NCBI GenBank assembly: GCA_963592185.1
Contig: CAVAVT010000067.1
Coordinates: 1 to 8,344, forward strand
Length of the DNA stretch: 8,344 bases
Origin: CAVAVT01 sp963592185
GTDB taxonomy: Bacteria; Bacillota; Negativicutes; Selenomonadales; Selenomonadaceae
Reading direction: 5' to 3'
The notes below the pieces were generated by a model that was not told the DNA's origin, searched no databases, and saw only the letters and a program-made list of their open reading frames with translations. The translations under genes were made by a program, and so were the position numbers. Shown in pieces: positions 1-6,078 of the stretch. Numbering within the stretch: the first letter of the stretch is position 1; each line of letters starts with the position of its first letter.

Positions 1-38
1 TAAAAAATAGAGCCATACCCACATTTGGGTATGGCTCT
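1..38 (-). terminator. Intrinsic terminator of ilvA
   Basis: A perfect 13-bp stem (9-21 with 26-38) closes a 4-nt loop. Read on the minus strand, the hairpin is followed by a run of six T (complement of the A run at 2-7). It starts 15 nt past the ilvA stop codon, so it should end the ilvA transcript. The plus-strand side lacks a T run, so it works in one direction only. Confidence 0.9.
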
Positions 39-53
39 TGGTATATCGAGATA

Positions 54-1298
54 TTAGAAAACTTTGTTGATGGTGTAGCCGTCAGCCTGCAGCGCCTGGG
101 AAATCTTTTCGATGTGCTCAGGGCCGTTGGTCTCAACGGTAACAGTGAGAATAACTTTCTGGAAGCTGTCGATGACATGGTCCTGATTGTGGTCCAGCTT
201 GATAACATTGGCATTCTGTTCAGCAAGAATCTGGGCGATTCTAAGGAGCTGGCCAGGTCTGTCAGGCAGGGGAACATTGAAGCAGAATACACGTCCACGT
301 GCCACCAGAGCCTCATCAATGAGAGCGGAAATAGTGGAAATATCTATATTGCCGCCACTGATGATTGCTACAACCTTCTTGCCCTTGAAATTCAGCTTCT
401 GCAGGGCTGCAAGGCTCAGTGCGCCAGCACCCTCGGCAATGAGCTTATGCTTTTCAATAAGGGAAAGAAGGGCGGACATGATTTCATACTCGGAAACAGT
501 GATAATCTCGTCCAAATACTTTTTGCAGAACTCATAGGTAAGCTTGCCGGGAGTCTTTACAGCACAGCCGTCAGCCACAGTGTCCACGGAACGGAGAGTG
601 CAGACCTTGCCCTTTTCAAAGGAACGCTGCATACAGGGAGCACCCTTTGGCTCTACGCCGATAACCTTGATATCCGGGTTTACAGCCTTGGAAGCAAGCG
701 CTACGCCGCTGGCAAATCCGCCACCGCCGATGGGGACGAGGATTGCATCAACATCCTTCAGGTCGTTGAGAATCTCAAGAGCGGTAGTACCCTGTCCAGC
801 CAGTACCTGAACATCATCAAAGGGGTGAACATACACATAGCCGTGCTCCTTCTGAAGCTCCTTGGACTTTGCGAAAGCATCATCGAAGGTATCTCCGTGA
901 AGGACAACCTCAGCACCCATTGCACGGGTAGCAGCCACCTTCAGAATAGGAGTAGTTGCCGGCATACAGATTACAGCCTTGATGCCCAGCTTCTGAGCCG
1001 CATAGGCAACGCCCTGGGCGTGATTTCCAGCGGAGGCGGTAATTACACCCTTGGACTTTTCGTCCTCAGTGAGCTGGCTGATTTTATTGTATGCGCCACG
1101 GAGCTTGAAGGAGCCAGTGTTCTGAAGATTTTCAGGCTTCAGGTAAACTTCATTTCCGCTAAGCTCGGAGAAATAAGGGCTTTCCACAAGCTTAGTTTTT
1201 TTCACTACACCGTTAAGCTGTTTTGCAGCCTGGTATATGTCCGCTATGGTTGTATTGTCCAAAATGGTCTGAAGTACAGGTTTTGTCTTATCTGTCAT
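54..1298 (-). CDS. ilvA: Threonine ammonia-lyase (threonine dehydratase), ACT-domain form
   Basis: Cytoplasmic PLP enzyme that deaminates L-threonine to 2-oxobutyrate and ammonia, the entry step to isoleucine or to threonine catabolism. The 414-residue protein has the fold-type II PLP core at about 15-325. The PLP lysine is K65 in the SFKLRGA motif, SAGNH (89-93) is the substrate loop, the glycine loop GGGG (191-194) should hold the PLP phosphate, and SGGN lies at 314-317. One ACT domain follows (about 335-414, with PDRPGQL at 345-351), matching the medium-length form of the family. The two-ACT biosynthetic E. coli type is longer, and TdcB lacks a comparable C-terminal domain. A single ACT domain suggests allosteric control by an amino acid, but the ligand cannot be read from sequence. 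The start is set by AGGAGG 8 nt upstream. It is a single-gene unit with its own promoter and terminator; nothing here says whether the role is biosynthetic or catabolic. Confidence 0.95.
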   Translation of the reverse strand: MTDKTKPVLQTILDNTTIADIYQAAKQLNGVVKKTKLVESPYFSELSGNEVYLKPENLQNTGSFKLRGAYNKISQLTEDEKSKGVITASAGNHAQGVAYAAQKLGIKAVICMPATTPILKVAATRAMGAEVVLHGDTFDDAFAKSKELQKEHGYVYVHPFDDVQVLAGQGTTALEILNDLKDVDAILVPIGGGGFASGVALASKAVNPDIKVIGVEPKGAPCMQRSFEKGKVCTLRSVDTVADGCAVKTPGKLTYEFCKKYLDEIITVSEYEIMSALLSLIEKHKLIAEGAGALSLAALQKLNFKGKKVVAIISGGNIDISTISALIDEALVARGRVFCFNVPLPDRPGQLLRIAQILAEQNANVIKLDHNQDHVIDSFQKVILTVTVETNGPEHIEKISQALQADGYTINKVF

Positions 1299-1401
1299 GA
1301 ATGCTGCCTCCTGAATATATAATAGAATTTAGATGTATAGTCCGTTTCTGATGGACATATTGTATTTTCTGATAAAAATGCAAGTATAGCATTTTGTACT
1401 T

Positions 1402-1430
1402 AGTGTATCATTGTCTGTTTTTGGTGTCAA
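1402..1430 (-). promoter_or_regulatory. Sigma-A type promoter of ilvA
   Basis: On the minus strand there is a perfect -35 TTGACA (1425-1430), a 17-nt spacer, and -10 TACACT (1402-1407) preceded by TG one base upstream, as in extended -10 promoters. Transcription would begin near 1395, giving a leader of about 97 nt before the ilvA start. I see no T-box or leader-peptide layout in that leader. A 7-bp inverted repeat with a 7-nt loop (1375-1395) sits at the predicted start of the transcript. Confidence 0.7.
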
Positions 1431-1497
1431 TACAGATTGATATTATAGAAGAAAGTGCAAAAACTCTTTTCGACAAAAACTAAAATTAAAAAAGGAA

Positions 1498-1525
1498 TTT
1501 ATATTTTTTTCACGAAATATATAAA
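1498..1525 (+). promoter_or_regulatory. Candidate promoter of the usp cluster
   Basis: TTTATA (1498-1503) and TATAAA (1520-1525) are separated by 16 nt, with four and five matches to the sigma-A consensus. The predicted start near 1532 would give a leader of about 36 nt. The region is very AT-rich, so chance matches are likely. A TCGACA at 1470-1475 is a better -35 but has no good -10 at the right distance. Confidence 0.35.
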
Positions 1526-1567
1526 TAAATCCTAGGGATATGAAATTTTAGGAGGGAGGTTGTCACA

Positions 1568-2008
1568 ATGCAGTTGCCCAAACATATCGTAGTTGCTGTG
1601 GACGGCTCCAAAACTTCACACAAGGCCGTTGATACAGCTGCACTGATGGCCTTGGGAAGTGGTGCTGTGGTGCATCTCGTATATGTAGCTGTCTTTGACA
1701 ACAAAACCGATGATGATTCCACCGGACGTATATCCTGGCTGCCAAACAGCGTGGCGGGCTCCGCTACTGAAGAGTCGAAGGCTGTACTGCAGAGCGCAAA
1801 GGCACGTATTCCAGACACGGTGGAAGTGAAGATGAATAAGCTCACCGGAAAGCCTGCAGAGGAGATAGTGAAGTTCGCCAATGCATGTAATGCGGAATAC
1901 ATCGTCCTTGGAGGCAGAGGCATGGGACTGGTGGAGAGACTTCTTATTGGAAGTGTCAGCCAGGAAGTCATGAGCTCCGCAAAATGTGATGTAGTCATAG
2001 TCAGATAA
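1568..2008 (+). CDS. Universal stress protein, UspA family (first of three)
   Basis: A 146-residue single-domain Usp protein with the usual alpha/beta nucleotide-binding fold, expected to be a cytoplasmic dimer. The first strand ends in VVAVDGS, with the conserved aspartate at D12. The ATP-binding motif G-x2-G-x9-G-[ST] is intact near the C-terminus: G115, G118, then G128-S129. A variable insertion at about 44-68 is longer than in the third paralogue. The start is supported by a strong GGAGGGAGG site at 1551-1559. The stop lies 20 nt before the next usp gene, so they are almost certainly co-transcribed. Family members bind ATP and are tied to stress survival, adhesion or energy status. The partner or trigger here is unknown. 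Confidence 0.92.
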   Translation: MQLPKHIVVAVDGSKTSHKAVDTAALMALGSGAVVHLVYVAVFDNKTDDDSTGRISWLPNSVAGSATEESKAVLQSAKARIPDTVEVKMNKLTGKPAEEIVKFANACNAEYIVLGGRGMGLVERLLIGSVSQEVMSSAKCDVVIVR

Positions 2009-2028
2009 TGACTTAGGAGGAAAACGAG

Positions 2029-2499
2029 ATGGAGTGCAGGAAAATCCTTGTTCCTGTGGACGGCACGGATGCTTCCATTGAGGCATCAAAGCTTGCAATA
2101 GAGCTGGCAAAGGCTGCCAAAGCCACCATAGAGTATCTTTACGTGGCGGATATGGAGCAAGCTTTCATAAAGGGCCGCAGAAGAGACAGCTCAGCACTGG
2201 AGATGACAGTGGCTGAGGGCAGACAGGTTTTGGACAACGCCATGATGGATACCCCGTCAGAGGTTCCGGCAAGAGCAAGATGTGTCAGTGGATCCCCAAG
2301 GAAAGAGATAATGCGCTTCATTGACGAGGACGAATGCGACATGGTGGTTATGGGTACCAGCGGTGCCCAGGGCTTCAAGGCTGTTATTATGGACAGCGTC
2401 AGCAGCTACATTTTGCAGCATGCAAGATGTCCCGTAACACTGGTTAAGGCTGATGATACTGAGAAAATCGAAGATTTAGCTGATTTGCTCGGTATATAG
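2029..2499 (+). CDS. Universal stress protein, UspA family (second, altered ATP motif)
   Basis: A 156-residue Usp-fold protein. KILVPVDGT at the N-terminus places the conserved aspartate at D11. The C-terminal nucleotide motif reads G109-x2-G112-x9-D122-S123, so the third glycine of G-x2-G-x9-G-[ST] is replaced by aspartate. That position contacts the ATP phosphates in ATP-binding Usps, so nucleotide binding may be weakened or lost; this is inference. A charged tail of about 16 residues (141-156, containing DDTEKIEDLADLLGI) extends past the end of the usual domain. AGGAGG (2015-2020) lies 8 nt before the ATG, in the 20-nt gap after the first usp gene, which indicates a shared transcript. Confidence 0.92.
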   Translation: MECRKILVPVDGTDASIEASKLAIELAKAAKATIEYLYVADMEQAFIKGRRRDSSALEMTVAEGRQVLDNAMMDTPSEVPARARCVSGSPRKEIMRFIDEDECDMVVMGTSGAQGFKAVIMDSVSSYILQHARCPVTLVKADDTEKIEDLADLLGI

Positions 2500-2510
2500 C
2501 AATAAATTTT

Positions 2511-2523
2511 TGACAGATTGTCA
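2511..2523. repeat. Inverted repeat TGACA-N3-TGTCA between usp genes
   Basis: TGACA (2511-2515) and TGTCA (2519-2523) form a short perfect dyad in the 71-nt gap between the second and third usp genes. It overlaps a perfect TTGACA (2510-2515) that could be a -35 box, but no convincing -10 lies 16-18 nt downstream. It may be an operator or an RNA-level feature; a chance origin is possible at this length. Confidence 0.3.
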
Positions 2524-2570
2524 TATAACACCCCGGATAGATTCCGAGGAGAAATAGGGGAGGTAATATT

Positions 2571-2987
2571 ATGGTAAAAAATATTCTTGTACCGGTTGAC
2601 GGTTCCGAAGGTGCGGACAAGGCGGTAGAAAAGGCTGTGGATCTTGCACAGGCAACTGGTGCTACAATACATTTCCTTTATGTAGCAAACATCAACCAGC
2701 TTGCCATCAATGCATGTCTTTCCGATGCAATCCTTGAGGCTGTAACCAAGGCTGGAAAGGTAATTCTTGAGCGTGCAAAGAACATGGTTCCTGCAGATGT
2801 AAACTGCGATATTCATTCCGAGACAGGTTCCCCGGCTGTTGTTATCCTTGATTTTGCCGAGGATAATGATGCAGACCTCATCGTTATGGGAAGCCGTGGA
2901 CTGGGTGTAGTAAAGGGTGTACTCCTTGGCAGCGTAAGCCAGTACATTCTCGAACAGTCCCCGTGCCCGGTATTGGTTGTAAAGTAA
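2571..2987 (+). CDS. Universal stress protein, UspA family (third, canonical)
   Basis: A compact 138-residue Usp and the most canonical of the three. It begins NILVPVDGS with the conserved aspartate at D10. An intact ATP-binding motif runs G107-x2-G110-x9-G120-S121, and the domain ends with CPVLVVK. It lacks the insertion of the first paralogue and the tail of the second. GGGGAGG (2557-2563) lies 7 nt before the ATG and supports the start. The 71-nt gap upstream is longer than the 20 nt between the first two genes, so it may have its own promoter as well as read-through. An intrinsic terminator follows directly. Family knowledge points to ATP binding and a stress or energy-status role; the precise function is unknown. 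Confidence 0.93.
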   Translation: MVKNILVPVDGSEGADKAVEKAVDLAQATGATIHFLYVANINQLAINACLSDAILEAVTKAGKVILERAKNMVPADVNCDIHSETGSPAVVILDFAEDNDADLIVMGSRGLGVVKGVLLGSVSQYILEQSPCPVLVVK

Positions 2988-3001
2988 TTTCCGCAATGAA
3001 A

Positions 3002-3033
3002 GTGCCGCTCTCCATATGGAGGGCGGTATTTTT
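3002..3033 (+). terminator. Intrinsic terminator of the usp cluster
   Basis: A stem of at least 10 bp (3004-3013 with 3018-3027, including two G-U pairs) closes an ATAT loop and is followed by ATTTTT at 3028-3033. It begins 14 nt after the stop of the third usp gene and separates the cluster from the thioesterase gene. Confidence 0.85.
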
Positions 3034-3034
3034 A

Positions 3035-3043
3035 TGTTATACT
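3035..3043 (+). promoter_or_regulatory. Candidate extended -10 promoter of the thioesterase-carboxypeptidase operon
   Basis: TGTTATACT is a good extended -10 element (TG, one base, TATACT at 3038-3043). The -35 region would fall inside the usp terminator stem and does not match consensus. Transcription would start near 3050, just ahead of the ribosome binding site at 3063-3068. Confidence 0.35.
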
Positions 3044-3074
3044 GTCCATATATAGATATAGCGAGGTGTGTATT

Positions 3075-3494
3075 TTGTCAAATGTGAATACAGCTGAAAT
3101 AGATGAATTTATAGAAAATTTTTATGACAAAAATCCCTTTGCAAGGCTTATGGAAATGGAAATTCTGAAGCTTTCAGAGGGAGAGGCAAGGCTGGAACTT
3201 TCCATCAGGAAAGACCTGACCAACGTGTATGAAATAGCCCACGGCGGAGCGCTCATGTCCTTGGGGGATATGGCGATGGGAGCCGCCTGTCTCACCTATG
3301 GCAAAAAGGTGGTTACACTGGAGTACAGCATGAATTTCATCCACTCGGTAGCTGTGGGCACCAAGGTTCAGGCTGTGGGAAAGGTAATCCATAACGGCTC
3401 AAAAACCATGGTGGCGGAGTGCGATTTGCTAGATGGTGAGGGCAAACTTTTAGGCAGGGCACACGGGACATTTTTTGCAGTAGGGAGTTTCTAA
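3075..3494 (+). CDS. PaaI-type hotdog-fold thioesterase
   Basis: A 139-residue protein of the hotdog-fold PaaI/YdiI-like thioesterase family, which hydrolyses acyl-CoA or related thioesters in the cytoplasm. The family motif HGGALMSLGD is present (H56-G57-G58, with D65 on the central helix as likely catalytic acid), with N50 just before it. The later strands VTLEYSMNFIHSV, AVGKVIHNG and GRAHGTFF fit the fold. Start choice: an in-frame GTG at 3066 would lie inside the only ribosome binding site, GAGGTG (3063-3068), so the TTG at 3075, 6 nt after it, is the better start. The stop lies one base before the carboxypeptidase ATG, so the genes should be translationally coupled. The substrate is unknown, and nothing obvious links a thioesterase to peptidoglycan trimming. 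Confidence 0.85.
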   Translation: MSNVNTAEIDEFIENFYDKNPFARLMEMEILKLSEGEARLELSIRKDLTNVYEIAHGGALMSLGDMAMGAACLTYGKKVVTLEYSMNFIHSVAVGTKVQAVGKVIHNGSKTMVAECDLLDGEGKLLGRAHGTFFAVGSF

Positions 3495-3495
3495 A

Positions 3496-4677
3496 ATGGC
3501 AAATACTAAGGTTCAAATGGAAAAAATCATGAGGCTCTTATGCCTTGGAATATTCATGGCTGTATGGCTGACAGGAACCGCAAGGGCTGCAGAGCCGGAG
3601 ATTCCGGCACAGGCGGCAATATTGATGGAGGCATCCACAGGTAAGATTTTATATGAAAAAAATGCTGATGACACAAGGTATCCGGCAAGCATTACCAAGA
3701 TGATGACCTGTCTTATTGCATTGGAGGAAGGGAATCTCTCAGACACCGTTACAATATCTCCGGCTGCGGCATATCAGGAGGATTCGCCACCGGAGATTGC
3801 GCCGGGGGACCAGATTAGCATGGACATGCTTCTCAGCCGTATGATGCTTCTGTCTGACAATGCTGCCGCCTATGCGGTGGCGGAGCACATGAGCGGCTCG
3901 GCTGATGCTTTCACTGTAAAAATGAACAACCGAATGGAAGCGATTGGGGGATATAACACACATTTTGCAAATCCCAACGGACTGCCGAACCCCAATCACT
4001 ATTCCACAGCAAGGGACCTTTTGAAGCTGTCCGCTGAATGCATGATGAATCCCAAGTTCCGTGAGATTGTATCTCAGAAGACCCGTACTGTAAACTGGAT
4101 GGATGCTTATGGCCAGCCAAAATCCGAATTGGCGGAAAACACCAATGAGCTTTTAAAAAGTTATGATGGAATCACTGGAATAAAGACCGGCTGGACCAGA
4201 GCCGCAGGGGGATGCCTTGCAGCTTCAGCAAAGCGCAACAATGTGGAGCTTATTGCCGTGGTGTTGGGTGCTCCGGATATGGACCTCCGATTTACGGCGG
4301 CTGAGCAGCTTTTGGACTATGGATTCAGCCGTATAAGTGACTCCAAATGCATTGTGGAAAAAAGCCGTGTTGAAAAGACCCTCTATGTCCGTGATGGCAA
4401 GGAGTGGTGGGTGACAGCCCGTCCAGCTGAAGATGTATATGCGCCGATTATCGATGGGGTGCAGGATGAAGGTTTTTACTGGAAGATAGAAATGCCCCTT
4501 GTTATAAAGGCTTCCGTGGCTAAGGGAGAAAAGGTGGGAACGCTGATTCTCTTCAATAACGGACAGGTAGTAAGACAGATACCTATGCTGGCGGATGCGG
4601 ATGTGGATATAGGGAGCCAGCCCATTTCCAAGTTTATAGGTGTTTTGGATGATGTGGCAAAGGCAATAGCTGGCTGA
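3496..4677 (+). CDS. D-alanyl-D-alanine carboxypeptidase (PBP5/DacF type)
   Basis: Low-molecular-weight penicillin-binding protein that removes the terminal D-Ala from peptidoglycan pentapeptides outside the membrane. All three active-site motifs of the S11 peptidase family are present: S65-I-T-K68 (nucleophile and base), S120-D121-N122, and K230-T231-G232. A signal peptide (about residues 1-31) has a hydrophobic core LLCLGIFMAVWL and a likely cut after ARA. The cysteine in that core is not in a lipobox. The beta-rich PBP5 C-terminal domain spans about 285-375, and the end (PISKFIGVLDDVAKAIAG) could be the amphipathic helix that anchors such enzymes to the membrane. The 393-residue length is normal. 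A GGAG site overlaps the upstream stop region, 8-9 nt before the ATG. A second Met (M8) is a possible alternative start. Closest named relatives would be DacF or DacA; I cannot choose between them. Confidence 0.93.
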   Translation: MANTKVQMEKIMRLLCLGIFMAVWLTGTARAAEPEIPAQAAILMEASTGKILYEKNADDTRYPASITKMMTCLIALEEGNLSDTVTISPAAAYQEDSPPEIAPGDQISMDMLLSRMMLLSDNAAAYAVAEHMSGSADAFTVKMNNRMEAIGGYNTHFANPNGLPNPNHYSTARDLLKLSAECMMNPKFREIVSQKTRTVNWMDAYGQPKSELAENTNELLKSYDGITGIKTGWTRAAGGCLAASAKRNNVELIAVVLGAPDMDLRFTAAEQLLDYGFSRISDSKCIVEKSRVEKTLYVRDGKEWWVTARPAEDVYAPIIDGVQDEGFYWKIEMPLVIKASVAKGEKVGTLILFNNGQVVRQIPMLADADVDIGSQPISKFIGVLDDVAKAIAG

Positions 4678-4685
4678 TAAAAATA

Positions 4686-4770
4686 AAAGGCATTGGATGA
4701 TTGATGAGCCTCGAAGTCAGATTTAAAATCTAACTTTTGGAGAACACAATCAGTGTCCAATGCCTTTCTT
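4686..4770 (+). terminator. Long imperfect hairpin ending the carboxypeptidase operon
   Basis: A perfect 12-bp outer stem (4686-4697 with 4756-4767) is followed, after a 3-nt bulge, by a 6-bp stem (4698-4703 with 4747-4752). An inner hairpin around 4713-4737 has a 3-nt loop at 4724-4726. On the plus strand it is followed by a weak T-rich tract (TTTCTTGTCTTTCT). On the minus strand it is followed by TTTTATTTTTAT, a better terminator tail. It probably ends transcription from both convergent genes. It is unusually long for a simple terminator. Confidence 0.65.
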
Positions 4771-4779
4771 GTCTTTCTG

Positions 4780-4822
4780 AAAAAGGGATGTGACAAAATA
4801 ACTTCATCTTTTGCCACATCCC
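4780..4822 (-). terminator. Intrinsic terminator of the PRC-barrel gene
   Basis: An 8-bp GC-containing stem (4785-4792 with 4815-4822) continues after one mismatch with 5 bp (4794-4798 with 4809-4813). On the minus strand it is followed by five T (complement of 4780-4784). It lies 24 nt beyond the stop codon of the PRC-barrel gene. Confidence 0.8.
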
Positions 4823-4845
4823 CATGATTAGTTGATATTTAAATT

Positions 4846-5679
4846 TTACTGGAGGACCATGGAAAGTTCGATAACCTTGTTGGCAAGCTGTGCCTTCTGA
4901 AGGATTTCCTCAGTGACTACAGCGCCCTCCTCGCAAATGGTTACACCGTTGTCGGTGGTGATTTTGCGGCGTGCTTTCTTGCCAATCATGAAGCGGCGAT
5001 GGCGTTCCTCAGTTGCCTTGTCAGCCTGTTTAGCCTGGGTGTCAGCTTTCTTTTCCTCAGCCTTAGGCTCTGCCTTTTTCTCCATGGGCTTATTTCCTTC
5101 AGGATTCTTTACCTCTGCCTTGGGAGCTGCTGGAGCCTGTGCTGATGGTGACGGTGCTGGAGTCGGAGCCTGTGCTGCTGGAGCTGGCGCGGCTGCCTCA
5201 GCCTTTTTTTCGGGAGCCTTGTCGGAATCGATGATAGTTACCTGCTTGCCGAAAATGGAGATATCGCTGGCATGGATTTCAGCAATGGCGCCATCTGGTG
5301 TAGAAATATCGCACTTCTCGATTTTGCCGTCTTCACCGATGTATATTTCATCAACAACACCCTGAATGGTACCGGACTTGGTGATTGCCTTGGTGCCGAT
5401 GATGCGCACATTTGCATCCATCATAGCCTGGAAGTCTCCGGCATTTTCAAGGGTCAGGATGTTTTCACTGTTGGTGATGGTTACAGCGTCATGGCCGATG
5501 GCGATTACGGAATCATAGGGAAGGAGCTTTACTCCACGATACCAGTCTTCATCCTCAATGGTAAGAGCTGCAACCTTGCCGTTAGCGGCATCAATGAGCA
5601 GAGTTTTGCTCATGCCCAGCTCACGGCCCTCGGTAATGCTGATAATGGGAAGACCGAGAATTTCTACACTTTTTTTCAT
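4846..5679 (-). CDS. Two-domain PRC-barrel protein with Ala/Pro/Lys-rich linker
   Basis: A 277-residue protein with two predicted PRC-barrel domains (about 1-75 and 83-152). Each shows the typical 'G.pI..i..G..lG....liD...GkV..l.i' pattern, ending in SDISIFG-type strands. PRC barrels occur in RimM, photosynthetic reaction centre H subunits and YlmC/YmxH-like proteins, and usually mediate binding rather than catalysis. Residues 153-225 are a low-complexity linker, first rich in Ala/Pro and then in Lys/Glu/Ala. A basic C-terminal segment follows (226-277; RRFMIGKKARRKI, then DNGVTICEEGAVVTEEIL). I see no signal peptide or membrane segment, so it is probably cytoplasmic. Start choice: AGGAGG (complement of 5687-5692) lies 7 nt before the ATG at 5679. 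A longer in-frame start at 5712 lies upstream of this site and is rejected. The function is unknown. Confidence 0.85.
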   Translation of the reverse strand: MKKSVEILGLPIISITEGRELGMSKTLLIDAANGKVAALTIEDEDWYRGVKLLPYDSVIAIGHDAVTITNSENILTLENAGDFQAMMDANVRIIGTKAITKSGTIQGVVDEIYIGEDGKIEKCDISTPDGAIAEIHASDISIFGKQVTIIDSDKAPEKKAEAAAPAPAAQAPTPAPSPSAQAPAAPKAEVKNPEGNKPMEKKAEPKAEEKKADTQAKQADKATEERHRRFMIGKKARRKITTDNGVTICEEGAVVTEEILQKAQLANKVIELSMVLQ

Positions 5680-5958
5680 GAATATTCCTCCTAAAAGATA
5701 TCTTGTATACAAACAACTAGTGTATTTTGCTTAGCTTATAACGCCATTATTAAAATTGTAATCCATTCGTCCAGGGAACTCTTCACAGCAAATATATATG
5801 AAAGGAAACATACATACTGCATATCCCTCTATTCTACACAAAGGAAAAAAATCCTTCAACCGAACAACAGGGCAACGTGGCAATTTGAAATATCATTGAA
5901 TTGTTCATTAAAATGTATAAACTTTGAATTATTTTCTATTGTTTTGAGTAGGAAAAAA

Positions 5959-5987
5959 TGGAAAATAAATTTTTTTTGTAGTAAAAT
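5959..5987 (+). promoter_or_regulatory. Candidate promoter of ptsHI
   Basis: TGGAAA (5959-5964) and TAAAAT (5982-5987) are separated by 17 nt, with four and five matches to the sigma-A consensus. The predicted start near 5994 gives a leader of about 85 nt before ptsH. The flanking run of eight T and the A-rich DNA upstream are typical of strong promoters. A second candidate (TTGAGT 5944-5949 with TAAATT 5966-5971) is weaker. No clear catabolite-responsive element was found. Confidence 0.4.
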
Positions 5988-6007
5988 ATGGGGATAGAGG
6001 CATAAAA

Positions 6008-6039
6008 CTAAGCCTTGGAATCTGCTTGCAAGGGGTTAG
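6008..6039 (+). promoter_or_regulatory. Hairpin in the ptsH leader
   Basis: CTAA (6008-6011) pairs with TTAG (6036-6039). After a small internal loop, CCTTG (6013-6017) pairs with CAAGG (6029-6033), leaving an 11-nt loop. It lies in the predicted ptsH leader, ending 39 nt before the start codon. No T run follows, so it is not a terminator. It could stabilise the message or act as a protein target; this is inference. Confidence 0.35.
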
Positions 6040-6078
6040 GCAGAGGGATAAACACGCTATTTGAAATGAGGGGTTCAT

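Larger units (their letters stand above)
5680..6078. other. Divergent intergenic spacer between the PRC-barrel gene and ptsH
   Basis: A 399-nt AT-rich spacer with no convincing gene. It holds the ribosome binding site of the PRC-barrel gene and a 10-bp palindrome TTGTATACAA (5703-5712) just upstream of it. A weak minus-strand promoter candidate (TTACAA 5756-5761, TATAAG 5735-5740, 15-nt spacer) could serve that gene. A spaced direct repeat GGCAA-N3-GGCAA lies at 5871-5883. The ptsH promoter and leader hairpin are listed separately. The middle part (about 5765-5870) shows nothing I can name. Confidence 0.6.

Noticed and set aside
114..1322. 402-codon open frame on the plus strand opposite ilvA
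   Set aside because: It lies fully antisense to a clear ilvA, has no ribosome binding site or recognisable domain, and its Cys/Ser/Leu-rich translation looks like a shadow of codon bias.
1510..1998. 162-codon minus-strand open frame over the first usp gene
   Set aside because: It is a shadow of a confident Usp gene, with no family features.
5680..5712. N-terminal extension of the PRC-barrel protein (11 residues)
   Set aside because: The extension runs through the AGGAGG site that serves the ATG at 5679.
6048..6061. Possible catabolite-responsive element near the ptsH ribosome binding site
   Set aside because: The central CG and a few flanking bases fit, but at least four consensus positions fail, so it is not better than chance.
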